This document shows positions 1 through 8,148 of a DNA stretch of 64,000 bases, piece by piece (position 1 is the stretch's first letter; every line of letters starts with the position of its first letter). Position numbers and translations under genes: made by a program. Below the pieces are notes generated by a model that had not been told where the DNA came from, made no database searches, and saw only the letters and a list, made by a program, of their open reading frames with translations. Source of the DNA: Methanoculleus sp. UBA430 (GTDB lineage Archaea; Halobacteriota; Methanomicrobia; Methanomicrobiales; Methanoculleaceae); contig NZ_DAXW01000012.1 of the NCBI RefSeq assembly GCF_002506585.1, forward strand, positions 124,001 through 188,000, given 5' to 3'.

Positions 1-337
1 CGGCATAATTGTGCCCGGACTGCAAAATACTGGAGTGTATTCAGGATATTATTCATCAACCATTCTGCTCGATCATCCCGGGCAACGCAAAAGGCTATTG
101 ATGATTATTGCAAATATATACAAAATTCAGCGTGATGACTCGGGTGAAGTGCGCGAATATCTGCCGTTAAAATCCTCATATGTGGCACTATTCTCGCCTG
201 TGTTGCACCGTAGCGCTAAATTGGGGTAAATGCTCCTGCACGATGAGGCAGATCAGGGATTACGTGTGCCTGCCGCCCCCCGCACCGCTATGCAGGGGGC
301 GCACGGTGGGACTCAAGGGACAACAACAGGTGACAAG
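1..337. other. Upstream region without a supported gene
   Basis: No convincing gene is seen. The two short plus-strand open frames have no family resemblance and overlap each other. An AT-rich stretch near 110-125 and another near 205-225 could be TATA elements for the helicase downstream. The segment AGGTGA at 328-333 is the likely ribosome binding site of the helicase start at 338. Confidence 0.4.
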
Positions 338-2965
338 ATGGAAACTCGGCCGGCGGGGCAGGAAGAGCATTCGGACGAGGAGATCCTCGGTCTCCTCGAC
401 GAGAGTGTACGGGAATGGTGCATACGAGAACTGAACGGGCGGTTCACGCCGCCGCAGAGGATGGCAGTCCCCCTCATTCACGAGAGGAAGAACGTCCTCG
501 TCTGTTCGCCGACCGGATCGGGGAAGACCCTCTCGGCATTTCTTGCGATTATTGACGACCTCTTCGTCCGGGCGCGGACCCGAAGGCTCGAGGATAGCGT
601 CTACTGCCTCTACATATCGCCGCTCAAGTCGCTTGCAAACGACATCCATAAGAACCTCAGTCTGCCGCTCGAGGGGATCGGGGAGATCGCCCGGGAGCGC
701 GGGGTCGAGCAGACGCCGGTCCGGCACGCCATCCGGCACGGCGACGTATCGAAGGCCGAGAAGGCGAAGATGGCGCGAAAACCCCCGCACATCCTCAACA
801 TCACCCCCGAGACCCTCGCGATCCTCTTGAACTCCCCGAAGTTCCGCGAGAGCCTCAGGACGGTCCGGTGGGTCGTCGTCGACGAGATCCACTCCCTTGC
901 AGGCTCGAAGCGCGGTGTCCACCTCTCGGTGAGCCTGGAACGCCTGGAGAGACTGGTGAAGGAGGCCGGCGGCGGGTTTACCCGGATCGGGTGCTCGGCG
1001 ACGATCGAGCCTCTCAACGAGGTCGGTCGGTTCCTCGTCGGCGCCGGGCGCGAGGTCGAGATCGTGGATACCCGGTTCGCGCGGGAGTTCGACCTCGCGC
1101 TCCTCTGCCCGGTTCCCGACCTGATCGAGACGACGCCCGAAGACCTCTCGCGGCACCTCTACGCGACGATCCACCACCATATCCAGGCCCACAACAACAC
1201 CCTCGTCTTCACGAATACCAGAAACGGCGCCGAGCGGATCCTCCACAACCTCCGGGTCCGCTACCCGGAATGCTACACCGAGGAGAACACCGGGTGCCAC
1301 CACGGCTCGATGGGGACGGAAGGGAGGCTCCTCGTCGAGGAGCGGCTCAAGGCCGGGGAGGTGAAGGTGGTGACGACCTCGACGTCGCTCGAACTCGGGG
1401 TCGATATGCCCCACGTCGACCTCGTCCTCCAGGTCGGGTCCCCGAAGTCCGTGGCAGCGCTCCTCCAGCGGGTCGGGCGGGCCGGGCACCGCCTCGGCGA
1501 GGTGGTGAAAGGGCGGATCGTCGTCCTCGACCGTGACGAGCTCGTGGAGTGCGCGGTGATGCTCAAGGAGGGGCAGGATGGGTTCGTGGACCGGATCCAC
1601 ATACCGGAGAACTGCCTCGACGTCCTTGCCCAGCACGTCTTCGGGATGGCCCTCGAGGGGGAGCAGCAGATCGACGGGATGCTTGCGGTCATCCGCCGGT
1701 CCCACTGCTACCGTAACCTCGAAGAGGAAGACCTCATGAGCGTCGTCCGCTACCTCGCCGGGGAGTATGCGGGGCTCGAGGAGCGGCACATCTACGCCAA
1801 GATCTGGCACGACCCGGCAACCGGGACGATCGTAAAGCGGGGGAGGAACGCCCGGATGATCTACTTCTTAAACTCCGGGACCATTCCGGACGAGTTCTCC
1901 TGCGACGTCCTCACCCGGGACGGGGTCTTTACCGGGACCCTGGACGAGAAGTATCTCGAACGGATGAACAAGGGCGACGTCTTCGTCCTCGGAGGGCGGC
2001 GCTACAAGTTCGCCTACCGCCGGGGCGGGAAACTCTACGTCGACCCGACAGGCGACCGCCCGACGATACCGAGCTGGTTCTCGGAGAAGCTCCCGCTCTC
2101 GTTCGACCTCGGCCTGCACGTCCTCCGGTTCAAGGAGAGGATGCTTCGCGCGATGCAGACGTCTGCAACGGAGGAGATCGTCGATGTGCTCCTTGCCGAC
2201 TACCCGATCGACGAGAATAGCGCCCGGAGCATATGCGCGATCTTCGAGCAGCAGGTCCTCTACCTGGGGGAGGAAGCCGTCCCCACGCCGGACAGGATCG
2301 TCGTCGAGGAGCAGGTGGACCGGGAGAACCGCCGCCGCCTCTACTACTTTATGACCAACTACGGGCTGCGGTTCAACGATGGGTTCTCCCGGATCGTCGC
2401 CTATATGATTGCACGGGACGTGACGACGAATGTCTCGGTCGGGATCAGCGATACCGGCTTTCTGGTCTCGATACCACTTGAGAAGAGAGCCGATCCCGCC
2501 CGCATCCTCCGGGGCATCCGGGCCGACGAGTGCGGGGAGGTCCTCGAGGCGGCCGTCGAGGGCACCCAGCTTGAAAAGAGGGTCTTCCGGATCAACGCGG
2601 CCCGGTCGTTCATGATCCTCAAAAACTACATGGGGCGCAAGAGGAGCGCCCGCCGCCAGCAGGTGAGCGCCGATATGCTGATTGCGTTTGCAAAACGGTT
2701 GCCGAACTTCGCCGTGATGCGGGAGACCTACCGCGAGGTGATCGACGACCGGTTCGAGGCGGAGAACATCCGGCGGATTGTCGACGGGATCGCCGACGGG
2801 GGGATCGAGGTCGTCCTGACCCATACCGCGTCCCCGAGCCCGCTGGCGTTCGGGATCGCGACGCTCGGTGTCTCCGACGCGGTCTACGCGCAGGACCGGC
2901 TCACGATGCTCCGCGAGTTCCAGCGCCGCGTGATGACCAGCATCGAAGACGGGGCTGTGGCATGA
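338..2965 (+). CDS. Lhr-type ATP-dependent DNA/RNA helicase
   Basis: This is a superfamily 2 helicase of 875 aa, most like the archaeal large helicase-related (Lhr) group, which unwinds nucleic acid during repair or recombination. Visible motifs are a Walker A (SPTGSGKT, about residues 57-64), a DEIH box (about 180), a GCSAT motif, and the second RecA lobe with STSLELGVDMPH and QRVGRAGH. The C-terminal half is the long winged-helix and Lhr-core extension. An open frame extends upstream to 230, but ATG 338 is preferred because AGGTGA precedes it at good spacing. The next gene starts inside the stop codon, so the pair is very probably co-translated. Confidence 0.93.
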   Translation: METRPAGQEEHSDEEILGLLDESVREWCIRELNGRFTPPQRMAVPLIHERKNVLVCSPTGSGKTLSAFLAIIDDLFVRARTRRLEDSVYCLYISPLKSLANDIHKNLSLPLEGIGEIARERGVEQTPVRHAIRHGDVSKAEKAKMARKPPHILNITPETLAILLNSPKFRESLRTVRWVVVDEIHSLAGSKRGVHLSVSLERLERLVKEAGGGFTRIGCSATIEPLNEVGRFLVGAGREVEIVDTRFAREFDLALLCPVPDLIETTPEDLSRHLYATIHHHIQAHNNTLVFTNTRNGAERILHNLRVRYPECYTEENTGCHHGSMGTEGRLLVEERLKAGEVKVVTTSTSLELGVDMPHVDLVLQVGSPKSVAALLQRVGRAGHRLGEVVKGRIVVLDRDELVECAVMLKEGQDGFVDRIHIPENCLDVLAQHVFGMALEGEQQIDGMLAVIRRSHCYRNLEEEDLMSVVRYLAGEYAGLEERHIYAKIWHDPATGTIVKRGRNARMIYFLNSGTIPDEFSCDVLTRDGVFTGTLDEKYLERMNKGDVFVLGGRRYKFAYRRGGKLYVDPTGDRPTIPSWFSEKLPLSFDLGLHVLRFKERMLRAMQTSATEEIVDVLLADYPIDENSARSICAIFEQQVLYLGEEAVPTPDRIVVEEQVDRENRRRLYYFMTNYGLRFNDGFSRIVAYMIARDVTTNVSVGISDTGFLVSIPLEKRADPARILRGIRADECGEVLEAAVEGTQLEKRVFRINAARSFMILKNYMGRKRSARRQQVSADMLIAFAKRLPNFAVMRETYREVIDDRFEAENIRRIVDGIADGGIEVVLTHTASPSPLAFGIATLGVSDAVYAQDRLTMLREFQRRVMTSIEDGAVA

Positions 2966-3678
2966 ACGCGGTCGCCGAGGCCGACATCCTTTCCCGGTTC
3001 GGCTTCTACAAGGGCGCCCTCTACGTCCGGGACCTTGGCCTCTGCGTCGTCTCCGACGTCCACATCGGGCTTGCCGAGACGCTCTACCGGCAGGGGCTCC
3101 ATTTCCCGCTCCACGAGGAGGAGACACTGCTCGATCGGTTCGAGACGATCCTGGAGCGGTTCAGGCCGGAGGTTTTCGTTCTCGACGGGGACATCTTCCA
3201 TTCCTTCGACCGGGTGAGCCGGGACGTGCGGGAGACGTTCTCGACGGTCCTTGCGACCCTGCGGGCGGAGTGCGAGGTCGTTCTGGTCCGCGGATCGCAC
3301 GACACCATGCTCCCCGCTATCGCAGGAGGAACGGTCGAGCGCTACGACCGCGGTGGCTACACGGTGGTCCACGGCGACCGGGAGGTCGCCGACCACGGGG
3401 CGCTGGTCATCGGCCACGACCACCCGGCGATCGAGATCGATATGGCCCGGTTCCCCTGCTTCCTCTATGGCGAGAGGGCGGCAGACGGGAAGGACCTCAT
3501 CGTGATGCCTGCCTTCAATCCGCTCTCTCCCGGCGTCGTGGTGAACTACGCGCGAGGCCGGGACTTCCTCTCGCCCATCCTTCACCGCGTTGATGCGGGC
3601 AGCCTGCAGCCGGTGGTGGAGGTCGACGGCGAGGCGGTGGTCCTCCCGCCGCTCGCGGGCATCCGTCGGTTTGCCTGA
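2962..3678 (+). CDS. Metallophosphoesterase, archaeal SbcD-related type
   Basis: This is a calcineurin-like metallophosphoesterase of 238 aa. It has the metal-ligand series DVHIG (about residue 33), DGDIFHSF, RGSHD and a late GHDHP. RGSHD replaces the usual GNHD, so the asparagine position is altered. It overlaps the helicase stop by four bases (ATGA). Phosphoesterases of this group are often found next to Lhr helicases, so a shared role in nucleic-acid processing is likely. That role is inferred from context; the substrate cannot be read from the sequence. Confidence 0.85.
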   Translation: MNAVAEADILSRFGFYKGALYVRDLGLCVVSDVHIGLAETLYRQGLHFPLHEEETLLDRFETILERFRPEVFVLDGDIFHSFDRVSRDVRETFSTVLATLRAECEVVLVRGSHDTMLPAIAGGTVERYDRGGYTVVHGDREVADHGALVIGHDHPAIEIDMARFPCFLYGERAADGKDLIVMPAFNPLSPGVVVNYARGRDFLSPILHRVDAGSLQPVVEVDGEAVVLPPLAGIRRFA

Positions 3679-3861
3679 AGGGACGCCGTCTCACGTCCGG
3701 TGCGGGGCTGCTTCGAGACCCCGGGGGGAGAGACGGGTTCCGGGCTGCGCTCTACGGCAATTCTGGAAAATGGGGAGCGCGAAGCAGGTTATCTCCCCTG
3801 CTTGCGGCGTGCGCACCAGAGAGGTGGCTTCAAAAATGGAGAGCAACTCAAAAATAGTGAG
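3679..3861. other. Convergent intergenic spacer
   Basis: This spacer separates the converging phosphoesterase and alcohol dehydrogenase genes. It holds a 7-bp inverted repeat, AAGCAGG at 3782-3788 and CCTGCTT at 3797-3803, with an 8-base loop. A weaker GC hairpin lies near 3703-3725. Either could be a transcript end, but neither is followed by a clear T-run, so this is tentative. Confidence 0.3.
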
Positions 3862-4935
3862 TTACTCTTCGATCACGACGATGGGCTTGATGAGGTCTCT
3901 TGGCTTCTCCTTCATCAGGAGCAGAGCCTCCTCGAGCTTGTCGAAGCCCTTGAACCGGTGGGTGAGCATCGGGGAGAGGTTGAGCTTACCGGTCTCAACG
4001 AGGCTTGCGAGTTTCTCCATCCGCAGCCTGCCGCCGGGCATCAGACCGCAGTGGATGAACTTGTGGCTCATACCGCAGCCCCAGTCGACACGCGGAACGA
4101 AGACGTAGTCGCCCGAGCCGAGGTAGTTGACGTTCCCGATCTTTCCGCCGGGCTTGACCATCTTGACTGCCTGCTCCATGGTGTGTACGTCGCCACCTGC
4201 GATACAGACCTTGTCGACACCCTTGCCGTCGGTCTTCTCAAGAACCTGCTCGACGATGTCGCCGTTCTTGTAGTTGATGATGTCGGTTGCACCGTAGCCC
4301 CGTGCTGCGTTGGCACAATCCGGCCTGCTGCCGACCGCAAGGATATGGGACGCACCCATCAGGTTTGCACCGGCAACGCTCATCAGTCCGACAGGGCCGA
4401 TACCGATACAGCAGACTGTGTCACCAAGTTTGATGTCAGCGAGTTCCGCTGCGTGGAAACCGGTCGGGACCATGTCGGTGATCATGGTTGCTTCTGCTAC
4501 CGGGATGGAGTCCGGGAGAATCGCGAGGTTTCCGTCTGCTTCGTTGACGTGGAAGAGTTCGCCAAAGACACCGTCCTTGAAGTTCGAGAACTTCCAGCCT
4601 GCGAGCATGCCGCCGGAGTGGGTCGCAAATCCTGCCTGGGCTTCGCGGGACATCCAGTCGGGAGTGATCGCCGGGACGATAACGCGGTCGCCGGGCTTGA
4701 AGTCCTTCACCATTGAACCGACTTCGACGACCTCTCCGACAGCTTCGTGTCCAAGGATCATGTCAGTGCGTTCACCGATCGCTCCCTCCCACACGGTGTG
4801 GATATCGGAGCTGCACGGTGCAGCTGCAAGCGGCTTCACCAGTGCATCAAGCGGGCCGCACTTGGGTGCTTCCTTCTCAATCCATCCGATCTCGCCGATC
4901 TTGCGCATTGCAAGTCCTTTAATTTTTTTCGCCAT
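3862..4935 (-). CDS. NADP-dependent secondary alcohol (isopropanol) dehydrogenase
   Basis: This zinc-type medium-chain dehydrogenase of 357 aa is very similar along its whole length to the tetrameric enzymes of Thermoanaerobacter brockii and Clostridium beijerinckii. It would interconvert 2-propanol and acetone with NADP(H). The catalytic zinc ligands match that family: Cys41, His63, Glu64 and Asp155. The GSRP segment at about 203-206, in the region that selects NADP, is also present. Two upstream in-frame starts exist (4950 and beyond). ATG 4935 is chosen because the family N-terminus aligns just after it. Methanogens of this order can use secondary alcohols as electron donors, which gives a plausible role. 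The leader upstream is long and foldable. Confidence 0.92.
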   Translation of the reverse strand: MAKKIKGLAMRKIGEIGWIEKEAPKCGPLDALVKPLAAAPCSSDIHTVWEGAIGERTDMILGHEAVGEVVEVGSMVKDFKPGDRVIVPAITPDWMSREAQAGFATHSGGMLAGWKFSNFKDGVFGELFHVNEADGNLAILPDSIPVAEATMITDMVPTGFHAAELADIKLGDTVCCIGIGPVGLMSVAGANLMGASHILAVGSRPDCANAARGYGATDIINYKNGDIVEQVLEKTDGKGVDKVCIAGGDVHTMEQAVKMVKPGGKIGNVNYLGSGDYVFVPRVDWGCGMSHKFIHCGLMPGGRLRMEKLASLVETGKLNLSPMLTHRFKGFDKLEEALLLMKEKPRDLIKPIVVIEE

Positions 4936-5062
4936 AGTATATCCATCCATTAGGCTATCTCGTGAACCGGAGGTTCACGCGGGCCTCACGAGCAATGCTC
5001 ATGGACCTGTGCCGATCGATACCTGCCCGATCGACACTTTTGCGACCGGATGATCAACCGAC
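4936..5062 (-). promoter_or_regulatory. Structured 5' leader of the alcohol dehydrogenase
   Basis: If transcription starts about 25 bases past the TATA box, the leader is about 125 bases long. It contains a perfect 8-bp inverted repeat (4961-4968 with 4972-4979), a short GAGCA/TGCTC hairpin (4990-4994 with 4996-5000), and a 10-base near-perfect stem (5009-5018 with 5028-5037, one mismatch). A further 7-bp pairing (4959-4965 with 4986-4992) shares bases with the first two hairpins, so alternative folds are possible. This is seen in the sequence; regulatory function is inference. Confidence 0.45.
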
Positions 5063-5086
5063 ATAGTTTCCCAGTTGCTGAGCGAG

Positions 5087-5100
5087 ACATATATAATTTA
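5087..5100 (-). promoter_or_regulatory. TATA box for the alcohol dehydrogenase
   Basis: Read on the minus strand, the AT-rich block TAAATTATATATG is the strongest TATA-like element upstream of the gene. It implies transcription start near 5062. No operator could be assigned. Confidence 0.5.
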
Positions 5101-5315
5101 TGTTCTGTATCACACCGCGAATTATAACGCCATTTCAAGGCTTTTTCGCTCATCCGCGGTAATTATTCAGTAATTCAGGAATGAGGTGCAGTGAGGGACT
5201 AAACACGGATTTCATGCAGTTAGGGCATATAGTGGCCAATATTCGCCCCATTTTGGCTTTTGAAGGTTCAAGATAGAAATATCTTTATGGAGTATAATCC
5301 CTAATATTATATCAT

Positions 5316-6737
5316 ATGGAGGAGTGGGTCCGTACATGGTTGAAAGAGCAGCGGCAAAAGGGCGAGAGATGCATCGAGATCAAGGAGATCCAGGGCAAAC
5401 CGTACGTCTATCGCTCAACGAGCGTCTATGACCGGGCGACCAGATCACCGAAGAAGGTGAGCACCTACCTCGGGCGGCTCACGAAAGAACACGGCCTCAT
5501 CGCCAAAGGAACAAGGCGCGCGGGCACCTCTTTACAACCTCGCAGTGTTTATGAACACGGAAATGCCGCCCTGATGGCAGAGGAACTCGGTGAACTGATC
5601 CCCGTTCTCCGGGAAGCGTTCCCCACCTGCTGGCAGGAGATCGTCGCACTCACCTTTACCCGGACCGCCGTGTACACCCCGCTCGCGAGGGTTGGGGACA
5701 CCTGGGGGAAACTCGACAACGTCCTCGGTATTACGCCGGATTGTAATCTTGGCGCTCTCTCTCAGGTCCTCCCTGCAATCGGCAGCGATCATGCCGCCCA
5801 GCAGGCGATGTTCCGGCACCTCTCCACACAGGCGCACCAGTTCGTCTACGACCTCTCGTTTGTCTTCTCCTGCTCGGACATCTTCAACCTCGGCGAATTC
5901 AGCAATAATACTGATAACGTCTGGTTGCGGCAGATCAACATCGCGCTCTCCGTCGCAACGGATACCCGCCTCCCCACGATGTTCCGGATCCTGCCGGGAA
6001 CGGTCGGGGACGCCGCTACCCTCATCGCATCCCTCGCCGGGAGCGATACTGCAAGGACAACGCTCGTCCTCGACCGGAGAACCGTCTCAGAGGCAAACGA
6101 GACGCTCCTGCAGGAAGGAAAGATCCCGTTCGTCGTCCTCCAGCGCCGTAACAACGCCCGGTATGCAACCAGGATCCATCTCACCGAGCACTTCTTCTAC
6201 CGCAAACAGCTCATTCGTGCCGGCAAACGCGAAGTCAACGGCTTGATGCTCTACCTCTACGAGGATGCCGATCTCGAGATTGAGGAGAAGAAGACTCTCT
6301 ATCGCCTGCTGGAAGTGGGTCAGATCGACCGGGAAACGCTGAACCAGCGCATGAAACGCGCCGGCAGGATCATGCTCCTCTCCTCGATCGTGGCGGACCC
6401 GCAGGAGATCTACGAACTGTATAAGTCGCGGAACACGGTTGAGGACCATTTTGACGCGTTCAAGAACCTGATCCTGGCAGACAAGCCCTACCTCCAGGAC
6501 GCCACAGCGGTCTTCGGCCACGTCTTCGTCGGGTTCCTCTGCTTCTACCTCTACTGCCGGATCCGGAACAGAATTCGACAGGCAGGGCTGTCCGCGCACC
6601 TCTCGCCCGAAGGCCTCCTCCTGAAACTCTCGGAGGTCTACTCCGTGGTCTACGGGGACGAGAAACGGATAACCGAGGTGCCGGAGCAGGTGCGGGGAAT
6701 CGCCGAGAAGCTCAATCTGGAGATCCCCGGTATGTGA
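5316..6737 (+). CDS. IS1634-like (IS4 superfamily) DDE transposase
   Basis: This transposase of 473 aa has candidate catalytic residues Asp179 (in VYDLS), Asp253 (in VLDRRTVS) and Glu376 (in SRNTVEDHFDAF), the order expected for IS1634-type enzymes. The frame is full length with no internal stop. I could not find flanking terminal inverted repeats or a target duplication by eye, so the element ends are not defined. The GGAGG ribosome-binding-like sequence lies inside the first codons rather than upstream, so the message is either leaderless or starts at the TTG at 5340. Other copies in the genome cannot be judged from this window. Confidence 0.85.
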   Translation: MEEWVRTWLKEQRQKGERCIEIKEIQGKPYVYRSTSVYDRATRSPKKVSTYLGRLTKEHGLIAKGTRRAGTSLQPRSVYEHGNAALMAEELGELIPVLREAFPTCWQEIVALTFTRTAVYTPLARVGDTWGKLDNVLGITPDCNLGALSQVLPAIGSDHAAQQAMFRHLSTQAHQFVYDLSFVFSCSDIFNLGEFSNNTDNVWLRQINIALSVATDTRLPTMFRILPGTVGDAATLIASLAGSDTARTTLVLDRRTVSEANETLLQEGKIPFVVLQRRNNARYATRIHLTEHFFYRKQLIRAGKREVNGLMLYLYEDADLEIEEKKTLYRLLEVGQIDRETLNQRMKRAGRIMLLSSIVADPQEIYELYKSRNTVEDHFDAFKNLILADKPYLQDATAVFGHVFVGFLCFYLYCRIRNRIRQAGLSAHLSPEGLLLKLSEVYSVVYGDEKRITEVPEQVRGIAEKLNLEIPGM

Positions 6738-6794
6738 AGGGCCGGGTGCGCGATGCGGTAGAAAGAAGGGAGAGATGGTGGGGATACCCGCCGT

Positions 6795-7082
6795 CTAGGT
6801 GAGTTTCCGGTACAGGGCGATGTCAAGCGGACCGGCGAACAGCGGTCCTGCTTTCTCCACAAAACCCTGAAAGTGGGATGTGTTGTTGTGGAATTCGATC
6901 GCGGCCTGGTCTTTCCAGACCTCGACGAACGTGAACTTTTCGGGGTCCCCGATGTCGGCATAGAAGTCGTAGGAGACATTTCCCGCCTCGCTTCTGCTGG
7001 CCTGGACCAGATCCCGGGCGAGGTTCACGAGGTCGTCTGCCTTGCCTGCTTTGGTACTGCATTTAGCAACAATGGTTATCAT
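6795..7082 (-). CDS. Antibiotic biosynthesis monooxygenase (ABM) domain protein
   Basis: This 95-aa single-domain protein has the dimeric alpha-beta barrel pattern of the ABM/YgiN group. It shows an N-terminal strand MITIVAKCST, a FVEVWKDQAAIEFHNNT segment and a C-terminal FVEKAGPLF helix. Relatives include quinol monooxygenases and heme-degrading enzymes, but many have no known substrate and no catalytic claim is made. It converges with the transposase, and its own promoter would lie in 7083-7324. Confidence 0.8.
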   Translation of the reverse strand: MITIVAKCSTKAGKADDLVNLARDLVQASRSEAGNVSYDFYADIGDPEKFTFVEVWKDQAAIEFHNNTSHFQGFVEKAGPLFAGPLDIALYRKLT

Positions 7083-7324
7083 TCAAGTATCTCCCAATGC
7101 CGGTCGGCAACATATGTGATTCTTTTTGGAGAGTTGATAAACCTACGCACCTGCCCGGAAGACTTCCGCCGCGTCCTGATGGTCGTCGCGACCCCGGCAG
7201 CGGCGTTCAGAGGGGGGGGTGGAGGTGGACAGCCGGTACCCTGCGGCGTGACGGGAAGATATGCGCCCTCGAGGGATACCGAAACAGCATAGCGCCCGGG
7301 AACCTGATATGATCCCGGCAGACT

Positions 7325-7644
7325 ATGTGGATCGCAAACGTCCTCGACGGAACGGTCACGCTATTTATCGGCATCATAACCCGGGCCTTCAACGCGAGCG
7401 GCCTCATTGCGGGCTACAACACCGCGCCTTCAGAGCAGCGGGCGAGGTACGACGAAGAGACCGCTCTCCAGGTTCGTGGGGAACCTTCTGGTCGCCGCTT
7501 CCATCGTCCTCCTCGCCCGGCGGGCTCCTGCCGGCAGTTGCCGGAGCACCGGACAGCCTCGCCATCGTATCATGGATCCTCTTCCTCGCGGTCATCGTCG
7601 GGGGCGTCGTCTACATGAATATTGCCGATCGTTTCAGGCGGTGA
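7325..7644 (+). pseudogene. Frameshifted DUF3784-like membrane protein gene
   Basis: Three consecutive reading frames together give one DUF3784-like protein. The first frame has an N-terminal helix and the family signature LIAGYNT followed by a YDEE segment. The second carries LSRFVGNLLVAASIVLL. The third ends with a membrane helix (SWILFLAVIVGGVVYMNI) and a stop at 7644. The frame changes fall near 7445-7465 and 7515-7530. The reconstructed protein would be about 106 aa with three membrane helices. The breaks could be true decay or base-calling errors. The start at 7325 is tentative because no clear ribosome binding site precedes it. Confidence 0.6.
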
Positions 7645-7669
7645 GGCGCGGAACGGGGCACTCCGCAAC

Positions 7670-8017
7670 TCAAGCAGACCCCCCAGGCCCGGCCTTCCTC
7701 TCCGCGTAATCCGGGTGCCGGGCCGAAAAGACCGCTCCGATGAAGATCGGGAGCCATATGCAGATGTCCGTGACGACCCCGAGGAGCGGGACGATAGTGA
7801 ACCGGCAGAGGGACCAGTACGAGGACGGAGACGATCGCGAAGATGAGCGTCGTCGTCCAGGCGATGATGAACCGGTCTTTGAGTCCCGGTAGCCGACGAG
7901 GAGGGATGCGGCGAGCGAGAGGAGAAGAATGAACTCGAACGGCACCGGGGTGTAGACGACGAGGCCGGCAAAGATCAGCCAGGGAGAAAACAATACGAGA
8001 AGATCGAGGGTCTTCAT
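7670..8017 (-). pseudogene. Frameshifted small integral membrane protein gene
   Basis: The minus strand encodes a membrane protein broken by two compensating frame changes, near 7885 and near 7805. Frame one gives MKTLDLLVLFSPWLIFAGLV and a second helix ending LLVGYRD. A shifted frame gives LKDRFIIAWTTTLIFAIVSV. The first frame then resumes with TIVPLLGVVTDICIWLPIF and a hydrophilic tail. The joined product would be about 115 aa with four membrane segments. I do not recognise the family. The neighbouring DUF3784-like gene is damaged in the same way, so local sequence error is as likely as gene decay. Confidence 0.5.
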
Positions 8018-8148
8018 GGGGGTCGTCACACCCGATATTGAAGGTTTTCGGACTGCGTGATGAACATTTTGGAACGAATCCGGGGACAGTCCTGCATGAG
8101 TAACGGCTATATACGCTCTCGCCCTCCGGAGTCCCGGAGATGAACCTT

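Noticed and set aside
260..1810. 516-codon open frame on the minus strand
   Set aside because: It lies opposite the Lhr helicase gene, has skewed GC-rich composition and no domain. It is an antisense shadow caused by codon bias.
1868..3127. 419-codon minus-strand frame
   Set aside because: Antisense to the helicase and phosphoesterase, rich in Arg, Pro and Asp, no family resemblance.
5100..6800. Terminal inverted repeats of the IS1634-like element
   Set aside because: I compared the flanks by eye and found no matching ends or target duplication, so no element boundary is reported.
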